64,000 nt of DNA, taken from positions 1-64,000 of the forward strand of contig JAJXUI010000004.1 of the NCBI GenBank assembly GCA_021782995.1, in the 5' to 3' direction. A model generated the notes under the pieces. The model had not been told where the DNA came from. It saw nothing but the letters and a program-made list of their open reading frames with translations, and did not search any database. Numbering within the stretch: position 1 is the stretch's first letter; every line of letters begins with the position of its first letter. Below are positions 23,875 to 33,366 of the stretch, piece by piece. The translations under genes and the position numbers were made by a program. Origin of the DNA: Pseudomonadota bacterium. GTDB taxonomy: Bacteria > Pseudomonadota > Gammaproteobacteria > Burkholderiales > Gallionellaceae.

Positions 23875-25959
23875 TCAGTTGAGCGCTGGCGGCAACGAGC
23901 TCAATTCCTGCAGCAACTGTAGTTGCGCACATTTCGGGCTGCCGCGCTTGGCATCGCTGCGCTTGTAGTGGCCTTCGCCATCCATGATCCATGACTGCTG
24001 GTTGTCCTGCAGATACATCTTCAGGCCTTCGTCCATCACGCGCTTTTTCAGTTTCTTGTCCAGGACCGGGAAACAGACTTCGATGCGGCGGAAGAAGTTG
24101 CGGTCCATCCAGTCTGCGCTGGAGAGGTAGACATCGTTCGCATCGTTATTGAGGAAATGGAAGATGCGCGGGTGCTCGAGGAAGCGTCCGATTACCGAGC
24201 GCACGCTGATGTTTTCCGACAGGCCCTTGACGCCGGGGCGCAATGCACAAACGCCGCGGATGATCAGGTCGATCTGCACGCCGGCCTGTGAAGCTTCATA
24301 CAGGGCGATGATGATTTCCGGCTCCAGCAGCGAGTTCATCTTGGCGGTGATCTGTGCCGGTTTGCCATCCTTTGCATGTTGCGTTTCGCGCTTGATGGCA
24401 TGGATGACCTGGCTGTGCAGCGAGAAAGGGGACTGCCACAGGTGGCGCAACTCCCCGGCCTTGCCGAGACTGGTGAGCTGGGAAAAGACTTCATTCACAT
24501 CCGCGCAGATTTCATCATGCGCGGTGAACAGGCCGAAATCGGTATAGAAACGTGCCGTGCGCGGATGATAATTTCCGGTGCCCAGATGCACATAGCGTTT
24601 CAGTTTGCCGTCTTCGCGCCGCACCACCATCAGCATCTTGGCATGCGTCTTGTGGCCGACCACGCCATACACCACATGCGCCCCGACTTCTTCGAGACGG
24701 CTGGCCCAGTTCAGGTTGGCTTCCTCGTCAAAGCGCGCCAGCAGCTCCACCACTACGGTCACTTCCTTGCCCTTGCGCGCGGCGAGCAGCAGGGCTTCCA
24801 TCAATGCGGAATCCACGCCGGTGCGGTATACCGTCTGCTTGATCGCGACCACATCGGGGTCGGCCGCGGCCTGCTGGATGAAATCGATCACCGGTTTGAA
24901 TGACTGGAACGGGTGATGCAGCAGGATGTCGCTTTTATGCAGGGCCTTGAACATGTCCGAGCCCTTTTTCTGGATCACGTTCGGGATGCCGGGCACAAAC
25001 GGCGGGAATTTCAGGTGGTCACGCTCCACCAGGTCGGGCAGGCCCATCAGGCGCACCAGGTTCACCGGCCCCTCGACTCGGTACAGGTCATCCTGGGTAA
25101 GGTCGAACTGCTGCAGCAGGTAGGCGGCGGTTGCATCGGAACAGTTGTCGGTGATTTCCAGGCGCACCGCATTGCCGAAATGGCGCTGCGGCAACTCACC
25201 CTGCAATTTCGTGCGCAGGTTTTTCACTTCTTCGTCATCGACAAACAGGTTGCTGTTGCGGGTGACGCGGAACTGGTGGCAACTCAGCACCTCCATGCCG
25301 CCGAACAGCTCGCCGACATGTGCATGCAGGATGGAAGAGAGGAACACATAACCGTAGTCGCAGCCGCTGATCTCGCGCGGCAGCAGGATGATGCGCGGCA
25401 GTACACGTGGCGCCTGCACGATGGCACGCGCCGTGCTGCGGCCAAAGGCATCCTTGCCTTGCAGCTCGATGGTGAAATTCAGGCTTTTGTTGAGGATGCG
25501 CGGGAATGGATGTGAGGGATCGAGACCGATCGGCGTCAGCACCGGCTTGACTTCGTTGAAGAAGAAATTGCGTATCCAATCACGCTGTGCTTCATTCCAG
25601 TCGCCGCGGCGTATGAAATGGATGCCCTCGGCTTTCAGCGCGGGAATAACTTCCTCATTGAATACCTGATACTGGCGCGCGATGATCTTGCGCACTTCCT
25701 CAGCTATGCGTTTCAGTAACTGCCGCGCTTCCATGCCGTCCGGCCCTGCAGCGATGCCGGCCAGGTTCTGCTGTTCCTTGAGGCCGGCAACACGGATTTC
25801 AAAAAATTCATCCAGGTTGCTGCTGACGATGCACAGGTATTTCAGGCGCTCCAGCAGCGGGACTTGCTTGTCCTCGGCTTGCGCCAGTACGCGGCGGTTG
25901 AATTCCAGCGCGGAGAGTTCGCGATTGATGAACTGCTGGGTGGGAAATTTCTTGCTCAT
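23875..25959 (-). CDS. ppk1: Polyphosphate kinase 1
   Basis: About 694 residues from the ATG at 25959 (MSKKFPTQQFINRELSALEF), the normal length and start for PPK1, with AGGAA upstream. The frame stays open to an ATG at 26103, adding 48 Pro-rich residues without a ribosome-binding site. Domains N (FINRELSALEFNRRVL), H, C1 and C2 follow in order. Catalytic signs are LLHHPFQSFKPVIDF, the H-A-K-M motif near VVGHKTHAKMLMVV and the phosphohistidine region LGTGNYHPRTARFYTDFGLF. It polymerises the gamma phosphate of ATP into polyphosphate at the membrane. No phosphate-box was recognised upstream. Confidence 0.94.
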   Translation of the reverse strand: MSKKFPTQQFINRELSALEFNRRVLAQAEDKQVPLLERLKYLCIVSSNLDEFFEIRVAGLKEQQNLAGIAAGPDGMEARQLLKRIAEEVRKIIARQYQVFNEEVIPALKAEGIHFIRRGDWNEAQRDWIRNFFFNEVKPVLTPIGLDPSHPFPRILNKSLNFTIELQGKDAFGRSTARAIVQAPRVLPRIILLPREISGCDYGYVFLSSILHAHVGELFGGMEVLSCHQFRVTRNSNLFVDDEEVKNLRTKLQGELPQRHFGNAVRLEITDNCSDATAAYLLQQFDLTQDDLYRVEGPVNLVRLMGLPDLVERDHLKFPPFVPGIPNVIQKKGSDMFKALHKSDILLHHPFQSFKPVIDFIQQAAADPDVVAIKQTVYRTGVDSALMEALLLAARKGKEVTVVVELLARFDEEANLNWASRLEEVGAHVVYGVVGHKTHAKMLMVVRREDGKLKRYVHLGTGNYHPRTARFYTDFGLFTAHDEICADVNEVFSQLTSLGKAGELRHLWQSPFSLHSQVIHAIKRETQHAKDGKPAQITAKMNSLLEPEIIIALYEASQAGVQIDLIIRGVCALRPGVKGLSENISVRSVIGRFLEHPRIFHFLNNDANDVYLSSADWMDRNFFRRIEVCFPVLDKKLKKRVMDEGLKMYLQDNQQSWIMDGEGHYKRSDAKRGSPKCAQLQLLQELSSLPPALN

Positions 25960-26291
25960 TGGCGATGGTTCCTGACCCTGTGGGGTGTGATCTTCTGTCA
26001 TTGTAGCCCGTGGGGTCATTAAATTGAACTTTGCGGCGTTTTCCGGCGTCGAACCGGGGATTTCCGGATGAGTCGCGGGCGCTTCGGGCGGGATCTCTTG
26101 CATGACGGGGGGTGACGGTAATATGGAGAGCCCGGCATCATATTAAGGAAATATGACTGAAATATGACAGGCGGCGGGCGTTGGTAACAGCGGCGCTTGA
26201 AACAAATCGTAACAATTGGCGTATCGAATTTATTTACAATGCGCGGCCATCTTGGCAGATTAACCCACTTTTAACAGGATACCTTTTGAGT

Positions 26292-26798
26292 ATGAACAAA
26301 TCATTTAATATAATCATAATGTTGCTGATATCTGCAATGTTGTGGACAGCGCCTGCGCAAGCGGCAAATCAAGGCGCTTATGCCGGCGTGCAGGTAGGCA
26401 ACGGCTTTACCGTACTCGGTGGTGTGCAGCTGGACAAGATTCTCTCTGCTGAAGTGGATTATTCCAGCTATAACAGCGGTTACGGCTACAGCAATTGCGG
26501 TTTTGCCAATTGCGGCAATTATGTAACGGCTTCGGCACTGGGCTTTTATGTGGCAGGCATCGTGCCGCTGCAACTGCAGGGCGTGAACAACCTGTCGGCA
26601 TATGGCAAGGTCGGTATCGTGCGTACCGCAGTGACAGCCTATAACGGTGGCAACAGCTATTCTGTCAGTACCATCGGCCTCGGTCTGGATGGCGGCCTGC
26701 AGTATGACTTCAACAAGACTTTGGGCTCACGTCTGGGCCTGACCATCAACAACAATTTCACCGATGACATCTACATCGGGGTCATTGCCCGCTTCTGA
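26292..26798 (+). CDS. Small outer-membrane beta-barrel protein
   Basis: 168 residues from MNKSFNIII at 26292, with a signal peptide cleaved after APAQA (residue 24). The mature chain alternates polar and hydrophobic residues, is rich in Gly, Tyr and Asn, and ends in a C-terminal Phe (IGVIARF), the outer-membrane insertion signature. About eight strands fit, as in OmpA-like or OmpW-like small barrels. A two-Cys loop (NCGFANCGN) lies near residue 60. Function unknown. It sits between the divergent ppk1 and ppx genes and has its own candidate terminator. Confidence 0.75.
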   Translation: MNKSFNIIIMLLISAMLWTAPAQAANQGAYAGVQVGNGFTVLGGVQLDKILSAEVDYSSYNSGYGYSNCGFANCGNYVTASALGFYVAGIVPLQLQGVNNLSAYGKVGIVRTAVTAYNGGNSYSVSTIGLGLDGGLQYDFNKTLGSRLGLTINNNFTDDIYIGVIARF

Positions 26799-26866
26799 TC
26801 CCGTTACACCGGCGGCGCAGGCAATCTGGCGCTGCCATCAAACTGTTACACCTCCATGATTGAATG

Positions 26867-26905
26867 CTGTTCTGGCGCAACCGCGCCAAAACAGTATTAT
26901 CTTTT
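26867..26905 (+). terminator. Candidate terminator after the barrel gene
   Basis: CTGTTCTGGCGC-AACC-GCGCCAAAACAG, a 12-base stem with one mismatch, followed by a weak T-rich tail (TATTATCTTTTG). Confidence 0.5.
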
Positions 26906-27014
26906 GAATTGTCGCAGCAGTTGCATTGACGCTCTGGGTGCATTGACGCACTGGACGAAATCGCCGAGCATTACAGGCTTGGAATTCAAATTTCCCTTTT
27001 TTACTGGCAGATTG

Positions 27015-28499
27015 ATGAAAAGTTATTCAACGCTGGCTGCGGTTGATCTGGGTTCGAACAGTTTCAGGTTGCAGGTTGCGCGCGTGGAAGGTGAGCAGAT
27101 CTACCCGCTCGACTCCTTGAAGGAAACTGTCAGGCTGGGCGCAGGGCTGGGTACAAACAAGCGGCTGGACCAGGCCACTTGTGACCGGGCGCTGGCCTGC
27201 CTGCAGCGCTTCGGTGAGCGCCTGCGCGGCCTGCCTGCACATGCAGTCAGGGTGGTTGGCACCAATACTTTCCGGGTTGCAAAAAATGCGCACGAATTCC
27301 TGCCGCAAGCCGAGGCTGCGCTGGGATTTCCGATTGAAATCATCGCCGGACGCGAGGAAGCGCGGCTGATTTACATGGGCGTGTCGCACGGCATGCCGGA
27401 AATGGACGAAAAGCGACTGGTAATCGATATTGGCGGTGGTTCCACCGAGTTTATTGTCGGTAACGGTTATGAGCCCGAGCAGATGGAGAGCTTGTATATG
27501 GGGTGCGTCAGTTACAGCCAGCGCTTCTTCCTCCATGGCAAGATCAGCAAGGGCAGCCTGCGTGAGGCAGAGCTGGCGGCGCGTGCAGAGCTGCAGACGC
27601 TGCAGGCGGATTTTGCTGCCGGTCACTGGCAGCGCGCGGTAGGGTCATCCGGCACGGCCAAGGCACTGGCCGAGATCATGCAGCTCAATGGCCTGAGCGA
27701 AGGGGAGATCACTGCGCAAGGTCTCGACAAATTGCGCGATATCCTGCTGAAGGCGGGTGATGCTGCCAAATTGCAACTGGCCGGCCTGAAACCTGACCGC
27801 ATCCCGGTGTTGCCAGGCGGCTATGCCATCATGGCGGCAATCTTCGATGAGCTGGAGATCGACAGCATGAAGGTGAGTGACAGTGCGTTGCGCGAGGGGG
27901 TGCTGTATGACCTGCTGGGACGATTCCAGAGCCAGGACATGCGCCAGACCACGGTCGCGCAGTTCATGAGTCGCTATCATGTGGATGTGGTGCAGGCGAA
28001 GCGGGTTGAAAAACTGGCAGGGATGCTGTTTCAGCAGATCGTCTCTGACCAGACGGTGGATCAGGAGGTTGCCATGCAAAGGTTGTCGTGGGCTGCACGT
28101 CTGCATGAAATCGGCCTGTCCATTGCACACAGTGGCTACCACAAGCACTCCGCGTATATCCTGGAGTTTGCCGATATGCCGGGATTTTCCAGAAAGGAGC
28201 AGCTGCATCTGTCGCGCCTGGTGCTGGCGCAACGCGGGTCGCTGCTGAAAGCGATGCATTATCTGGTGGATGCTGAAACCGCATTGCAGATAGTGGCGTT
28301 GCGCTTGGCGGTGCTGTTCTTGCGCAGCCGGCTGGATATGCAGATCACCGGCATGTCCTTGGGCATGAAGGGTGCAGACATGCAGTTGTCCATCAGTGCT
28401 GCGTGGCTGAACGACAATCCGCTGACGGAAAAGGCGCTGGAAAAGGAAGCACGGGAATGGAAGGGGATAGGCGTGAAATTGGCTATCCGCCCTGTTTGA
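27015..28499 (+). CDS. ppx: Exopolyphosphatase (Ppx/GppA family)
   Basis: 494 residues from the ATG at 27015; the open frame reaches further upstream, but the family begins here with STLAAVDLGSNSFRLQVAR. The second ASKHA phosphate loop is VIDIGGGSTEFI. A C-terminal HD-like domain holds ARLHEIGLSIAHSGYHKHSAYI. It removes terminal phosphates from polyphosphate and, in this family, may also hydrolyse pppGpp to ppGpp. That would tie it to relA at the left end. The 5' region contains two close TGCATTGACGC copies. It is the natural opponent of PPK1 encoded divergently nearby. Confidence 0.93.
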   Translation: MKSYSTLAAVDLGSNSFRLQVARVEGEQIYPLDSLKETVRLGAGLGTNKRLDQATCDRALACLQRFGERLRGLPAHAVRVVGTNTFRVAKNAHEFLPQAEAALGFPIEIIAGREEARLIYMGVSHGMPEMDEKRLVIDIGGGSTEFIVGNGYEPEQMESLYMGCVSYSQRFFLHGKISKGSLREAELAARAELQTLQADFAAGHWQRAVGSSGTAKALAEIMQLNGLSEGEITAQGLDKLRDILLKAGDAAKLQLAGLKPDRIPVLPGGYAIMAAIFDELEIDSMKVSDSALREGVLYDLLGRFQSQDMRQTTVAQFMSRYHVDVVQAKRVEKLAGMLFQQIVSDQTVDQEVAMQRLSWAARLHEIGLSIAHSGYHKHSAYILEFADMPGFSRKEQLHLSRLVLAQRGSLLKAMHYLVDAETALQIVALRLAVLFLRSRLDMQITGMSLGMKGADMQLSISAAWLNDNPLTEKALEKEAREWKGIGVKLAIRPV

Positions 28500-28783
28500 G
28501 CCAGGATGCCTGCAGAAATATTGATGCAGTCACGCTCCCGGTATCTCTATACTATGGCATGGCTTTCGCGGGGGAGGCGTGCAATAAAATCAGGACAATA
28601 GCCCGTTGCACATGCGATAGGCAAATCATGCAGATAAAATGCTGTCATATTGGCGCAAGCAGTGCTTGCGCTGCGGCAAGCCCCGTCAGGCATGATCCCG
28701 GTAACCGATGCAGAACAGCTTTGAAAGTTAATTCGGTGAGGATCATTGTGCATTAGCAGAAATGACATGGATGGAAAATCAAA
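28500..28783. other. Gap between ppx and the DsbA-family gene, with a hairpin
   Basis: No gene is supported. A perfect stem GCGCAAGC-AGT-GCTTGCGC lies at 28653-28671 without a T-run. The rest shows no recognised site. Confidence 0.45.
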
Positions 28784-29437
28784 ATGACAAAAATACTGAA
28801 AATAGAAATTGCATCAGATGTCTCATGCCCCTGGTGCATCATCGGATATAAGTCGTTATCCAGGGCACTGGACCAGCTGGAGCCGGAGATTTCCGCGATG
28901 ATTTCCTGGAAGCCGTTCGAGCTGAATCCGAATATGCAGGAAAAGGGCCAGTTGCTGAGCGAGCACCTGCATGAAAAATATGGTTCGAAGCCGGATGAGG
29001 TGCGACAAACCGAAGCAATGATCACGGATCGAGGCAAGGCGCTGGGATTCCAGTTCAACTTCACGGACGGACGCCGCATTTACAACACATTCAATGCGCA
29101 CCGGTTGCTATATTGGGCGCGGCAATACAACAAACAGACGGAGTTGAAGCTTGCTTTGTTCAAGCTGTACTTTACAGAAGGCGGCAACCCGAGTGATGCA
29201 GACCAGTTGCTGGCTGTGGTGAAGCAAGTCGGATTGCCGGTCGATGAGGCCGAAAAGGTGCTGAATTTCGAGCAGTATGCGAAGGAAGTGCGCGAGGAAG
29301 AAGCCAGGATCCTGGCGATGGATATCAATTCCGTCCCCACCTTCATGATCAACGACAAATACAAGATTACCGGTGGCCAGCCACCGGAAACCTTTGTTGA
29401 GATCTTGAAAAAAATTGCAGCAGAAACGGAGAGCTGA
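28784..29437 (+). CDS. FrnE-like DsbA-family thiol oxidoreductase
   Basis: 217 residues, no signal peptide, so cytoplasmic. The thioredoxin fold starts at once with CPWC at 15-18. It has the FrnE-type helical insert (NTFNAHRLLYWARQYN) and the cis-proline loop VPTFMINDKYKITGGQP near the end. The family performs thiol-disulfide exchange and has been linked to oxidative stress tolerance. The gene is alone on its strand between ppx and the tautomerase. Confidence 0.9.
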   Translation: MTKILKIEIASDVSCPWCIIGYKSLSRALDQLEPEISAMISWKPFELNPNMQEKGQLLSEHLHEKYGSKPDEVRQTEAMITDRGKALGFQFNFTDGRRIYNTFNAHRLLYWARQYNKQTELKLALFKLYFTEGGNPSDADQLLAVVKQVGLPVDEAEKVLNFEQYAKEVREEEARILAMDINSVPTFMINDKYKITGGQPPETFVEILKKIAAETES

Positions 29438-29485
29438 TCTTTCAGGCGCATTGCCGGATTTTGTTGGCGTGCTGATGTGCCTGTT

Positions 29486-29671
29486 TCATTCCTCATCCAG
29501 CAACTTGCCGGCGATCGCCCAGTTTTCATCCGGCAACTCGTCAAACGCAATGTAGGTATAGGACGCAGGCTTGTGGGCAATGCGCGCCAGCGTATCGGTA
29601 ATTTCCTTTGCGATATCGGCTTTCTGTTCACGGCTCAAACTGCCGGCAATGCGGATGTTGACATAAGGCAT
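29486..29671 (-). CDS. 4-oxalocrotonate tautomerase-family protein
   Basis: 61 residues, the length of the small tautomerases. After Met removal the chain begins with Pro1, the catalytic base (MPYVNIRIAG). The family helix SREQKADIAKEITDTLARI follows. The C-terminus DENWAIAGKLLDEE resembles known members acting on unsaturated keto acids. The role here is unknown. It lies 35 bases downstream of rsmE on the same strand and may share its transcript. Confidence 0.88.
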   Translation of the reverse strand: MPYVNIRIAGSLSREQKADIAKEITDTLARIAHKPASYTYIAFDELPDENWAIAGKLLDEE

Positions 29672-29706
29672 AGATTTCTCCAGAATATGATAATAAAAAC
29701 AAATAA

Positions 29707-30444
29707 TTACAAAAATTCACCCCATAGCGTCTGCAATGCGCTCAAACCGGCTAAAGCCGCAGTTTCGGTGCGCAGGATACGCGGGCCGAGCAGGATGGCG
29801 TTGAAGCCGGCTTGCTTTGCCATCTGGATTTCATCGGGTGCAAGGCCGCCTTCCGGGCCAATCAGCAGCACCACTCTTCCAGCAGGCACGGGTTGCAAGT
29901 GCAATGCGGTGGAACCTTCCGGGTGCAGCACAAATTTGCTGCCGGAAAGTGAGCGCTCCTCTGCCAGCCAGTGGCTTAACTCCCGCAGCGGCTGGACAGC
30001 CATCAACGAATTCCGCCCGCTCTGTTCGCAGGCGGCAATCACCACGCCGCGCCAGTGTTCGCTGCGCTTTTCGGCGCGCTCGGGTGTCAGTTTTGCAACG
30101 CTGTAGCGGGTCTGCACCGGCTGTATTGCGGCGGCACCCAGTTCCACCGCTTTCTGTACGATCCAGTCCATCTTGTCGCTGGAAGTCATCGCTTGTGCCA
30201 GCACGATTTCCAAAGCGGATGCACTGATGCCAGGCACGCTGCCCAATACCTGCACGGTGATATGCTTGCCCTGGGCTGCCTGTATCCGGGCGTCGCATGC
30301 TGCGCCTGCACCGTCAAACAGTTGCACCCTGTCGCCAGCGCGCAGGCGCAGCACGCGCAATGCGTGATGGGCAGCTTCTGCGGGAAGTTCGAATAATCCT
30401 GAGTCTGGCAGGGTGCAGGGGCAGTAAAAACGTGGGGTGGACAT
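29707..30444 (-). CDS. rsmE: 16S rRNA m3U1498 methyltransferase RsmE
   Basis: 245 residues. The N-terminal PUA-like part reads HHALRVLRLRAGDRVQLFDGAG. The C-terminal SPOUT knot shows QTRYSVAKLTPERAEKRSEHW, VLLIGPEGGLAPDEI and LGPRILRTETAALAGLSALQ. It methylates N3 of U1498 in 16S rRNA using S-adenosylmethionine. It stands divergent from the thioredoxin-like gene at 30513, with only 68 bases between them. Confidence 0.95.
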   Translation of the reverse strand: MSTPRFYCPCTLPDSGLFELPAEAAHHALRVLRLRAGDRVQLFDGAGAACDARIQAAQGKHITVQVLGSVPGISASALEIVLAQAMTSSDKMDWIVQKAVELGAAAIQPVQTRYSVAKLTPERAEKRSEHWRGVVIAACEQSGRNSLMAVQPLRELSHWLAEERSLSGSKFVLHPEGSTALHLQPVPAGRVVLLIGPEGGLAPDEIQMAKQAGFNAILLGPRILRTETAALAGLSALQTLWGEFL

Positions 30445-30512
30445 TGCGGGCGCTGATGAGATTGATGGTCGACATGATAATATATCGTTCGAACCAAATT
30501 TAGGAGCATGAG

Positions 30513-31070
30513 ATGGTCAGTCTGCAACCCCCGGTGTGCGATTTTGGATGGAAAGCACGCGATTTCAGCCTGCCCGGCGTGGATGGCAAGCGGTATAACC
30601 TGGAAGCAGCCCGCGGTCCCAACGGCCTGCTGGTGATGTTCATCTGCAACCACTGCCCATATGTGAAATCGATCCGCGAACGCATCGTGCGCGATACGCT
30701 GGAATTGAAGCGGCATGGCATCAACAGCATTGCGATCATGTCCAATGATCCTGCCGAATATGCTGAAGACTCCTTTGAAAACATGAAGGAAGTTGCTGAA
30801 GTCTTCAAATATCCCTTCCCCTATGTATGGGATGAGACGCAGCAGATTGCCAAGGACTATGGTGCAGTATGCACGCCGGATTTTTTCGGGTTCAATGCAA
30901 ATATGGAACTGCAGTATCGCGGCAGACTCGATGCCTCTCGCAAGGAAACGGCTCCCGATGCAACGCGCGACCTGTATGAAGCGATGGTGCAGGTGGCGAA
31001 AACCGGTAAGGGGCCAGCCGAACAGATCCCCAGCATGGGCTGCTCCATCAAATGGAAAAACGAAGGCTGA
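30513..31070 (+). CDS. Thioredoxin-fold peroxiredoxin-like protein
   Basis: 185 residues. AhpC/TSA-type layout: DFSLPGVDGKRYNLEAARG, then the redox motif CNHCPYVKSIRER (Cys45, Cys48), and CTPDFFGFNANMELQYRGRLD. No signal peptide, so cytoplasmic. This family is common in bacteria and cyanobacteria and likely acts as a thiol reductase or peroxidase; a specific substrate is not known. RBS is AGGAG about 6 bases upstream. The inositol-monophosphatase-family gene follows after 50 bases. Confidence 0.85.
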   Translation: MVSLQPPVCDFGWKARDFSLPGVDGKRYNLEAARGPNGLLVMFICNHCPYVKSIRERIVRDTLELKRHGINSIAIMSNDPAEYAEDSFENMKEVAEVFKYPFPYVWDETQQIAKDYGAVCTPDFFGFNANMELQYRGRLDASRKETAPDATRDLYEAMVQVAKTGKGPAEQIPSMGCSIKWKNEG

Positions 31071-31120
31071 TGCAGTAAAGGCTGCGCGGGCTGACCGCTG
31101 AACAGGACGAAGACCGGACT

Positions 31121-31942
31121 ATGGAAAACCGCAACGGGGATAACCATGGCATGAGTGCCATGCTGAAGGCGATTGCTGCGGCAATGAAGCTGGTGGCAGA
31201 AAAGGAAATCCTGCCGCGCTACCTGAAGGTGGCGCACCAGAAAAAAGTGGATGGCAGTCTGTGTACCGAAGCGGATGTCGCGGCACAGGAGGCGCTCGCA
31301 CAGCGCCTGCAGGCCATCCATCAGGCCCCTGTACTGGGGGAGGAGATGACACTGGCACAACAGGAGGCCATCTGGGGTAACGGCAAGCAGGAGCTGTGGT
31401 GCATCGATCCGCTGGATGGCACCTCGAATTTCGTTCACGGCCTGCCCTATTTTGCCGTTTCAGTCGCCCTGATCCGCGACGGCCAGACCGTGCTGGGTGC
31501 AGTGTATGATCCGGTTGCCAAGGAAATTTTTGCCGCAGAGCGTGGTCGCGGCGCCTTCCTCAATGGAGAACGCATGCAGCCGCGCAAGTCCGCGCTGGAC
31601 ATTTCCGGCGCGCTGGCCAATGTGGACCTGAAGCGGCTCGATGGCAAACTTGCTGCAATGCTGGCCAGCAATCCGCCTTATGCATCGCAGCGCAACTTTG
31701 GTGCCAGTACGCTGGACTGGTGCTATACCGCATGTGGCAGGTACGATATGTACCTGCATGGTGGCCAGAAGCTGTGGGATTATGCGGCGGGTTCGCTGAT
31801 CCTGCAGGAGGCGGGCGGGCAGGTATGCTGTCTTGAGCATGACGATTTCAGCCATGCCAATATCTGGCAGCGTTCGGTTGTCGCAGCGCTGGATGGGGAC
31901 ATATTCCATGCCTGGAAAAGCTGGATACGTGCGCATCAGTAA
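31121..31942 (+). CDS. Inositol monophosphatase-family phosphatase
   Basis: 273 residues. Metal-site motifs are present: GEEMT, WCIDPLDGTSNFVHGLPYFAVSVAL (D-P-L-D-G-T) and the C-terminal KLWDYAAGSLILQEAGG. Members dephosphorylate inositol phosphate, histidinol phosphate, fructose bisphosphate or PAP; the substrate cannot be chosen from sequence. Two ATGs are possible, 31121 and 31151, neither with a strong ribosome-binding site; the second gives the more usual N-terminus. It lies between a thioredoxin-like gene and trkA on the same strand. Confidence 0.9.
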   Translation: MENRNGDNHGMSAMLKAIAAAMKLVAEKEILPRYLKVAHQKKVDGSLCTEADVAAQEALAQRLQAIHQAPVLGEEMTLAQQEAIWGNGKQELWCIDPLDGTSNFVHGLPYFAVSVALIRDGQTVLGAVYDPVAKEIFAAERGRGAFLNGERMQPRKSALDISGALANVDLKRLDGKLAAMLASNPPYASQRNFGASTLDWCYTACGRYDMYLHGGQKLWDYAAGSLILQEAGGQVCCLEHDDFSHANIWQRSVVAALDGDIFHAWKSWIRAHQ

Positions 31943-31992
31943 AAACTGGGCATGCAAATGTTTATGATTTTCGGGCAGGAAAGGCGGCACGT

Positions 31993-33366
31993 TTGAACAT
32001 CATCATTCTGGGCGCGGGGCAGGTTGGATCGACCGTCGCTGAAAGCCTGGTCAGCGAGGCAAATGACATCACGGTAGTGGATACCGACGGTGAGAAACTG
32101 CATATGCTGCAGGATCGTCTCGACCTGAGGACGCTGGTGGGCAATGCGTCGCATCCTTCCGTGCTGGAGCAGGCAGGGATCATTGATGCTGACATGCTGC
32201 TCGCGGTGACACAGAGTGATGAAGTGAATATGGTCGCGTGCAAGCTTGCTGCCAGCCTGTATAACACGCCTACCAAAATTGCGCGTATCCGTTCTGCCGA
32301 TTACCTCGCGCATTCCGAAATATTCAGTGCAGAAAATTTCTGTGTGGATTTCTCCATCTGCCCAGAGCAGATTCTTACTGACTATATCCGCAAGCTGATC
32401 GAAGTTCCTGAGGCATTGCAGGTGCTGGAGTTTGCCTCAGGCCTGGTTTCCATGGTGGCTGTCAGGGCCATCGAGGGGGGAACACTGGTTGGCAGGCCGC
32501 TGAGTTTCCTGCAGACGCACCTGCCGCATGTCGATGCCCGTGTGGCGGCAATCTTCCGCCAGGACCGTTCCATCATTCCGCGTGGTGATACTGTCATTGA
32601 GGCTGGCGATGAAGTGTTCTTTCTGGCGGCAACTGAAAATATCCGCACCGTGCTGAGCGAAATGCGCAAGATGGACAAACCTGCAAAGCGGGTGATGATC
32701 ATGGGCGGGGGCAATATCGGCCGGCGCCTCGCGATGTCTCTGGATAAGGAATACCAGGTCAAGATCGTCGACCACAACAAGAAATCGTGCGAGCGGCTCG
32801 CGGGCGAGCTGAAAAACACGCTGGTGCTGCATGGCGACTGCACCGATGAAAATCTGCTGATGTCCGAACACGTGAGTGAGGTGGATGTGTTCTGCGCACT
32901 GACCAATGATGATGAGAACAACATCATGTCATCCCTGCTGGCAAAGAGCGGGGGGGCACGCAAGGTCGTTTCACTGATCAATCGCGGCGCTTATGTTGGG
33001 CTGGTGCAGGGCGGCAAGATCGATATTGCGTTGTCGCCAGCGCATGTCACCATAGGATCGCTGCTTGCCTACGTGCGGCAGGGTGATGTGGCCGCAGTCC
33101 ACTCGCTGCGCCGCGGTGCAGCAGAAGCGCTGGAGCTGGTTGCCCACGGTGACAGGCAATCTTCAAAGGTTGTCGGGCGCAGGATAGATGAAATCGACCT
33201 GCCGGAAGGGGCAACGATAGGCGCCATGGTTCGTAATGGCGTGGTGATCATCGCGCACCATGACCGGCTGATAGAGCCGGAAGATCATGTGATCGTGTTT
33301 GTGATCGACAAGAAGATCATCAAGAAAGTGGAAAAGCTGTTCCAGGTTGGTGTGGGATTCTTCTGA
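31993..33366 (+). CDS. trkA: Trk potassium uptake regulatory subunit TrkA
   Basis: 457 residues starting with TTG at 31993. Two RCK units are seen, each with a nucleotide-binding Rossmann start: IIILGAGQVGSTVAESL at the N-terminus and VMIMGGGNIGRRLAMSL near residue 235. Each is followed by a TrkA_C domain. It is a peripheral membrane protein that binds NAD(H) and ATP and gates TrkH. The stop codon touches the trkH start, so both are translated together. No ATG start preserves the conserved first strand, which is why TTG was chosen. Confidence 0.93.
   Translation: MNIIILGAGQVGSTVAESLVSEANDITVVDTDGEKLHMLQDRLDLRTLVGNASHPSVLEQAGIIDADMLLAVTQSDEVNMVACKLAASLYNTPTKIARIRSADYLAHSEIFSAENFCVDFSICPEQILTDYIRKLIEVPEALQVLEFASGLVSMVAVRAIEGGTLVGRPLSFLQTHLPHVDARVAAIFRQDRSIIPRGDTVIEAGDEVFFLAATENIRTVLSEMRKMDKPAKRVMIMGGGNIGRRLAMSLDKEYQVKIVDHNKKSCERLAGELKNTLVLHGDCTDENLLMSEHVSEVDVFCALTNDDENNIMSSLLAKSGGARKVVSLINRGAYVGLVQGGKIDIALSPAHVTIGSLLAYVRQGDVAAVHSLRRGAAEALELVAHGDRQSSKVVGRRIDEIDLPEGATIGAMVRNGVVIIAHHDRLIEPEDHVIVFVIDKKIIKKVEKLFQVGVGFF

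Noticed and set aside
25960-26103. Longer N-terminus of PPK1
   Set aside because: 48 Pro-rich residues without a ribosome-binding site precede the usual family start; kept only as an alternative.
26181-26291. Longer start for the barrel protein
   Set aside because: It would bury the signal peptide behind 37 residues; the ATG at 26292 gives a normal signal sequence.
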